This document shows, piece by piece, positions 8,085-10,000 of a stretch of DNA of 10,000 bases (the stretch's first letter is position 1; each line of letters starts with the position of its first letter). The position numbers were made by a program, and so were the translations under genes. Source of the DNA: Rheinheimera sp. (GTDB lineage: Bacteria > Pseudomonadota > Gammaproteobacteria > Enterobacterales > Alteromonadaceae); NCBI RefSeq assembly GCF_020217005.1, contig NZ_JAIWOI010000064.1, positions 1-10,000 of the forward strand, given 5' to 3'. The notes under the pieces were generated by a model. It made no database searches. It saw nothing but the letters and a program-made list of their open reading frames with translations, and was not told the DNA's origin.

Positions 8085-9017
8085 TTAAGCGGGTGGCAAA
8101 GCAAAATAATCGCGCGCCTGCTGCGCATCTAATGCAATTTGTTGCTGCAACTGAGCAAGTCCTTCAAAACGTCGCTCTGGCCTGATTTTCTTCTTTAAAA
8201 TCACTTCAATTTGCTGGCCGTATAAGTCGCCGTTAAAATCAAAAAAGTGAGCCTCCAGCTGCTCTTTTTTACCCTGCAAAGTGGGTCTGGAGCCAATATT
8301 GGCCACGCCATGGTAACGACCCATTTGGGTTACAGCCTCAACAGCATACACACCATGTACAGGTAAATTTTTACGGTAAAGCCATACATTAGCGGTTGGA
8401 AAGCCCAACTGACGCCCTACTTTCTGACCATGCCGTACCCGCCCCATTAACGAAAATGGCCGGCCTAACATTTGTGCCGCCAGATCTAACTGATCGTGCT
8501 CCAGGGCTTGGCGAATCAAGGTACTGCTGACCCGCTGATCATTTTGTTTCAGGCTGGCAGTATTGCTCAGACCAAAACCATGCTGGGCAGCAGCATGCTG
8601 TAACAAGGCGTAGTTACCGGCCCGATTTTTACCAAAACAAAAATCATCACCTACAATCAGATGCTTCACACCCAGTTTATTCAGTAATAAATCCTGAATA
8701 AACTGCTCTGGCTCCTGGCTGGCAAAATCTTTAGTGAAAGGCACACAAAGCATGCGTTCCACGCCTTGCTGCGCCAACCAGTGGTATTTCTCCCGAAAAC
8801 GGCATAACCGGGCTGGTGCACCTTCTGGATTAAACAACTCCAGTGGCTGAGGTTCAAACACCATCACCACTGCAGGTAAATTTAACTGGCGGGCAATAGC
8901 TTTTAATTGCGTCAGTACCGCCTGATGCCCCAGATGCACGCCATCAAAATTGCCAATAGTTAAGACGCAGCCCTGATGTCTGGGTTGAATTGTATGTAAG
9001 CCGCGAATTAACTCCAT
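8085..9017 (-). CDS. ribF: Bifunctional riboflavin kinase / FAD synthetase
   Basis: 310 residues, the family norm. RibF phosphorylates riboflavin to FMN and adenylates FMN to FAD in the cytosol. The N-terminal FAD synthetase domain (about 1-185) carries [11 protein letters not shown] (21-31, with the HxGH-type nucleotidyltransferase motif), [13 protein letters not shown] (122-134) and the SSTLIR motif (164-169). The C-terminal riboflavin kinase domain (about 186-310) carries [19 protein letters not shown] (192-210, with the PTAN nucleotide-binding motif), [10 protein letters not shown] (238-247) and the acidic segment [14 protein letters not shown] (254-267). Both activities therefore look intact. 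It is the first complete gene of the block and follows murJ by 51 bases, with a plausible promoter in that gap. No FMN riboswitch is visible: the predicted leader is only about 30 bases. Confidence 0.98.
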   Translation of the reverse strand: MELIRGLHTIQPRHQGCVLTIGNFDGVHLGHQAVLTQLKAIARQLNLPAVVMVFEPQPLELFNPEGAPARLCRFREKYHWLAQQGVERMLCVPFTKDFASQEPEQFIQDLLLNKLGVKHLIVGDDFCFGKNRAGNYALLQHAAAQHGFGLSNTASLKQNDQRVSSTLIRQALEHDQLDLAAQMLGRPFSLMGRVRHGQKVGRQLGFPTANVWLYRKNLPVHGVYAVEAVTQMGRYHGVANIGSRPTLQGKKEQLEAHFFDFNGDLYGQQIEVILKKKIRPERRFEGLAQLQQQIALDAQQARDYFALPPA

Positions 9018-9051
9018 TCGGTATTCTTACTCTGCTGCTGCAAAAAGAGGC

Positions 9052-9071
9052 TGATTATACCCATATAATCA
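9052..9071. repeat. 8-bp AT-rich inverted repeat over the murJ stop and the ribF -10 box
   Basis: Arms at 9052-9059 and 9064-9071 are exact reverse complements around a 4-base centre (CCCA on the plus strand). One arm contains the TATAAT of the ribF promoter and the other contains the murJ TGA stop. On the minus strand a T5 run follows 6 bases after the symmetry (GCCTCT TTTT), so it could be a weak terminator for murJ, an operator, or chance in AT-rich DNA. Confidence 0.45.
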
Positions 9072-9082
9072 TTTGCTTTCAG
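9054..9082 (-). promoter_or_regulatory. Likely sigma-70 promoter for ribF-ileS-lspA-fkpB-ispH
   Basis: The minus strand has a consensus -10, TATAAT (9054-9059), 17 bp from CTGAAA (9077-9082), which matches the -35 consensus at 4 of 6 bases. Transcription would start near 9046-9048, leaving a leader of about 30 bases before the ribF ATG at 9017. The -35 lies inside the end of murJ. The distance to ribF fits well, but use of the promoter is inferred and murJ read-through is also possible. Confidence 0.5.
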
Positions 9083-10000
9083 CATTTGTCTGGCGTTTAA
9101 AATCGTTCAAACGAACACCAAACACAAAAAGTAAAACAAAATAAGCCACAATAGCAAAAGCAAAATAGGCCAATAAATGCAGCACCTGACCTGATAAACC
9201 TAAGGCTATCCAGCCAGTCAGATCCGGCATCACATAAAATAAGCAGCCCGCCATCGTAATTGCAGCGATAAAAGCCTTAGCGATAAACCAGCAGGTTTTG
9301 CTGCTGAAACTATAAATCCCACGCTGCTTTAGGCCACGATAGAGCAAATAGGCATTGAGAGTGCCCGACAAGGCTGTGGCTAACGCCAGGCCGACATAAC
9401 TTAAAAAAGGTGCCAGCATCAGGTTAAAGCCCATATTGGCCACCATAGCAATAATGGCGATACGCACCGGAGTTTTAATGTCCTGTCGTGCATAAAAGGC
9501 CGGTGCCAGCACTTTAATCAGCATCAGTGCCACCAGGCCTGTGTTGTAGGCGATTAAGCTATATGAGGTCTTCACCACATCATCAGCGCTGAATTCACCA
9601 CGCATAAAAACAGAGGCAATAATAGGTTCTGCCAACACTATTAACCCCATCATGGATGGAATACCAAACAAACAAATAAAACGCACGGCCCAATCGAGCG
9701 TGTATTTAAAAGCTTCTTCGCTGGCAGACGCATAATGACGTGACAAGCCAGGCAAAATCACTGTGGCAATGGCAATCCCAAATAAACCTAAAGGAAATTC
9801 CAGTAGACGGTCAGAGTAATACAACCAACTGACAGCGCCTGTGACCAAAAAGGACGCGATAATGGCATCCAGTAATAAGTTAATCTGGCTGACGGAGACA
9901 CCAAATAAAGCTGGGATCATTAAAGTGCGGATTTTTGTTACATTTGGATCTTTCCAGCCCCAACGTGGCATGACCAATAATCCGGCTTTGGCTAAAAACG
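9069..10000 (-). CDS. murJ: MurJ, lipid II flippase (C-terminal part, runs off the right edge)
   Basis: 309 residues plus a TGA stop are visible. The frame stays open to the right edge, where it begins FLAKAGLLVMPRWGW, so this is the C-terminal three-fifths of a protein usually just over 500 residues long. MurJ (MviN) is an inner-membrane MOP-superfamily transporter that flips lipid II to the periplasmic side for peptidoglycan synthesis. Family landmarks are PALFGVSVSQINLLLD, ASFLVTGAVSWLYYSDRLLEFPLG and KVLAPAFYARQDIKTPV; several long hydrophobic segments follow to the C-terminus. The charged DRLLEFP loop contains an Arg in the region known to matter for flipping. ribF follows 51 bases downstream. 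An internal TTG at 9977 is not a real start, because conserved MurJ sequence continues upstream of it. Confidence 0.97.
   Translation of the reverse strand, partial: FLAKAGLLVMPRWGWKDPNVTKIRTLMIPALFGVSVSQINLLLDAIIASFLVTGAVSWLYYSDRLLEFPLGLFGIAIATVILPGLSRHYASASEEAFKYTLDWAVRFICLFGIPSMMGLIVLAEPIIASVFMRGEFSADDVVKTSYSLIAYNTGLVALMLIKVLAPAFYARQDIKTPVRIAIIAMVANMGFNLMLAPFLSYVGLALATALSGTLNAYLLYRGLKQRGIYSFSSKTCWFIAKAFIAAITMAGCLFYVMPDLTGWIALGLSGQVLHLLAYFAFAIVAYFVLLFVFGVRLNDFKRQTNAESK

Noticed and set aside
8073..8100. Possible terminator hairpin over the ribF stop
   Set aside because: Only six outer pairs and three inner pairs around a 3x3 internal loop can form, and no T-run follows on the minus strand. 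ribF and ileS are probably co-transcribed.
9018..9053. FMN riboswitch upstream of ribF
   Set aside because: The gap between murJ and ribF is only 51 bases, far too short for the RFN element, and none of its conserved segments is seen.

Overview
The window is about 10 kb of ordinary gammaproteobacterial chromosome. Every gene lies on the minus strand, so transcription runs from position 10000 towards position 1. The gene order is murJ-ribF-ileS-lspA-fkpB-ispH followed by a type IV pilus minor-pilin/PilY1 cluster. That order and the protein sequences point to a member of the Alteromonadales or a relative (Rheinheimera, Alishewanella or Shewanella-like). I infer this from synteny and family resemblance only; the genus is not proven. 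I see no sign of recent transfer: no insertion sequence, integrase, tRNA, rRNA or CRISPR array.

Housekeeping block (about 3331-10000). The 3' part of murJ (lipid II flippase) runs in from beyond the right edge. A plausible sigma-70 promoter lies across its stop codon and precedes ribF (FMN/FAD synthesis), ileS (isoleucyl-tRNA synthetase), lspA (lipoprotein signal peptidase), fkpB (SlpA-type FKBP prolyl isomerase) and ispH (last step of the MEP isoprenoid pathway). From ileS to ispH the genes overlap by 1 or 4 bases or lie 2 bases apart, which suggests one translationally coupled operon. The catalytic and metal-binding residues expected for each family are present.

Junction (3176-3330). This 155-bp gap is the longest non-coding stretch. 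It holds a perfect 14-bp inverted repeat with a 6-base loop and no U-tract, then a weak extended -10 promoter candidate and a Shine-Dalgarno that supports an ATG start for the first pilin gene.

Pilus block (1-3175). A FimT/FimU (GspH-type) pilin is followed by PilV, PilW, PilX and the first 245 residues of PilY1, all tightly packed. By analogy with Pseudomonas and Neisseria pili, these proteins form the complex that primes type IV pilus assembly and caps the tip, with PilY1 as the secreted adhesin/mechanosensor. The first three pilins keep the Glu at mature position 5. PilX lacks it, as expected for a GspK-like subunit at the very tip. pilY1 runs off the left edge, and any pilE gene would lie further left.

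I found no convincing new system. The points worth a second look are small: the hairpin at the operon junction, the -10 box inside a palindrome at the murJ/ribF border, and the Ala rather than Gly before the FimT cleavage site.
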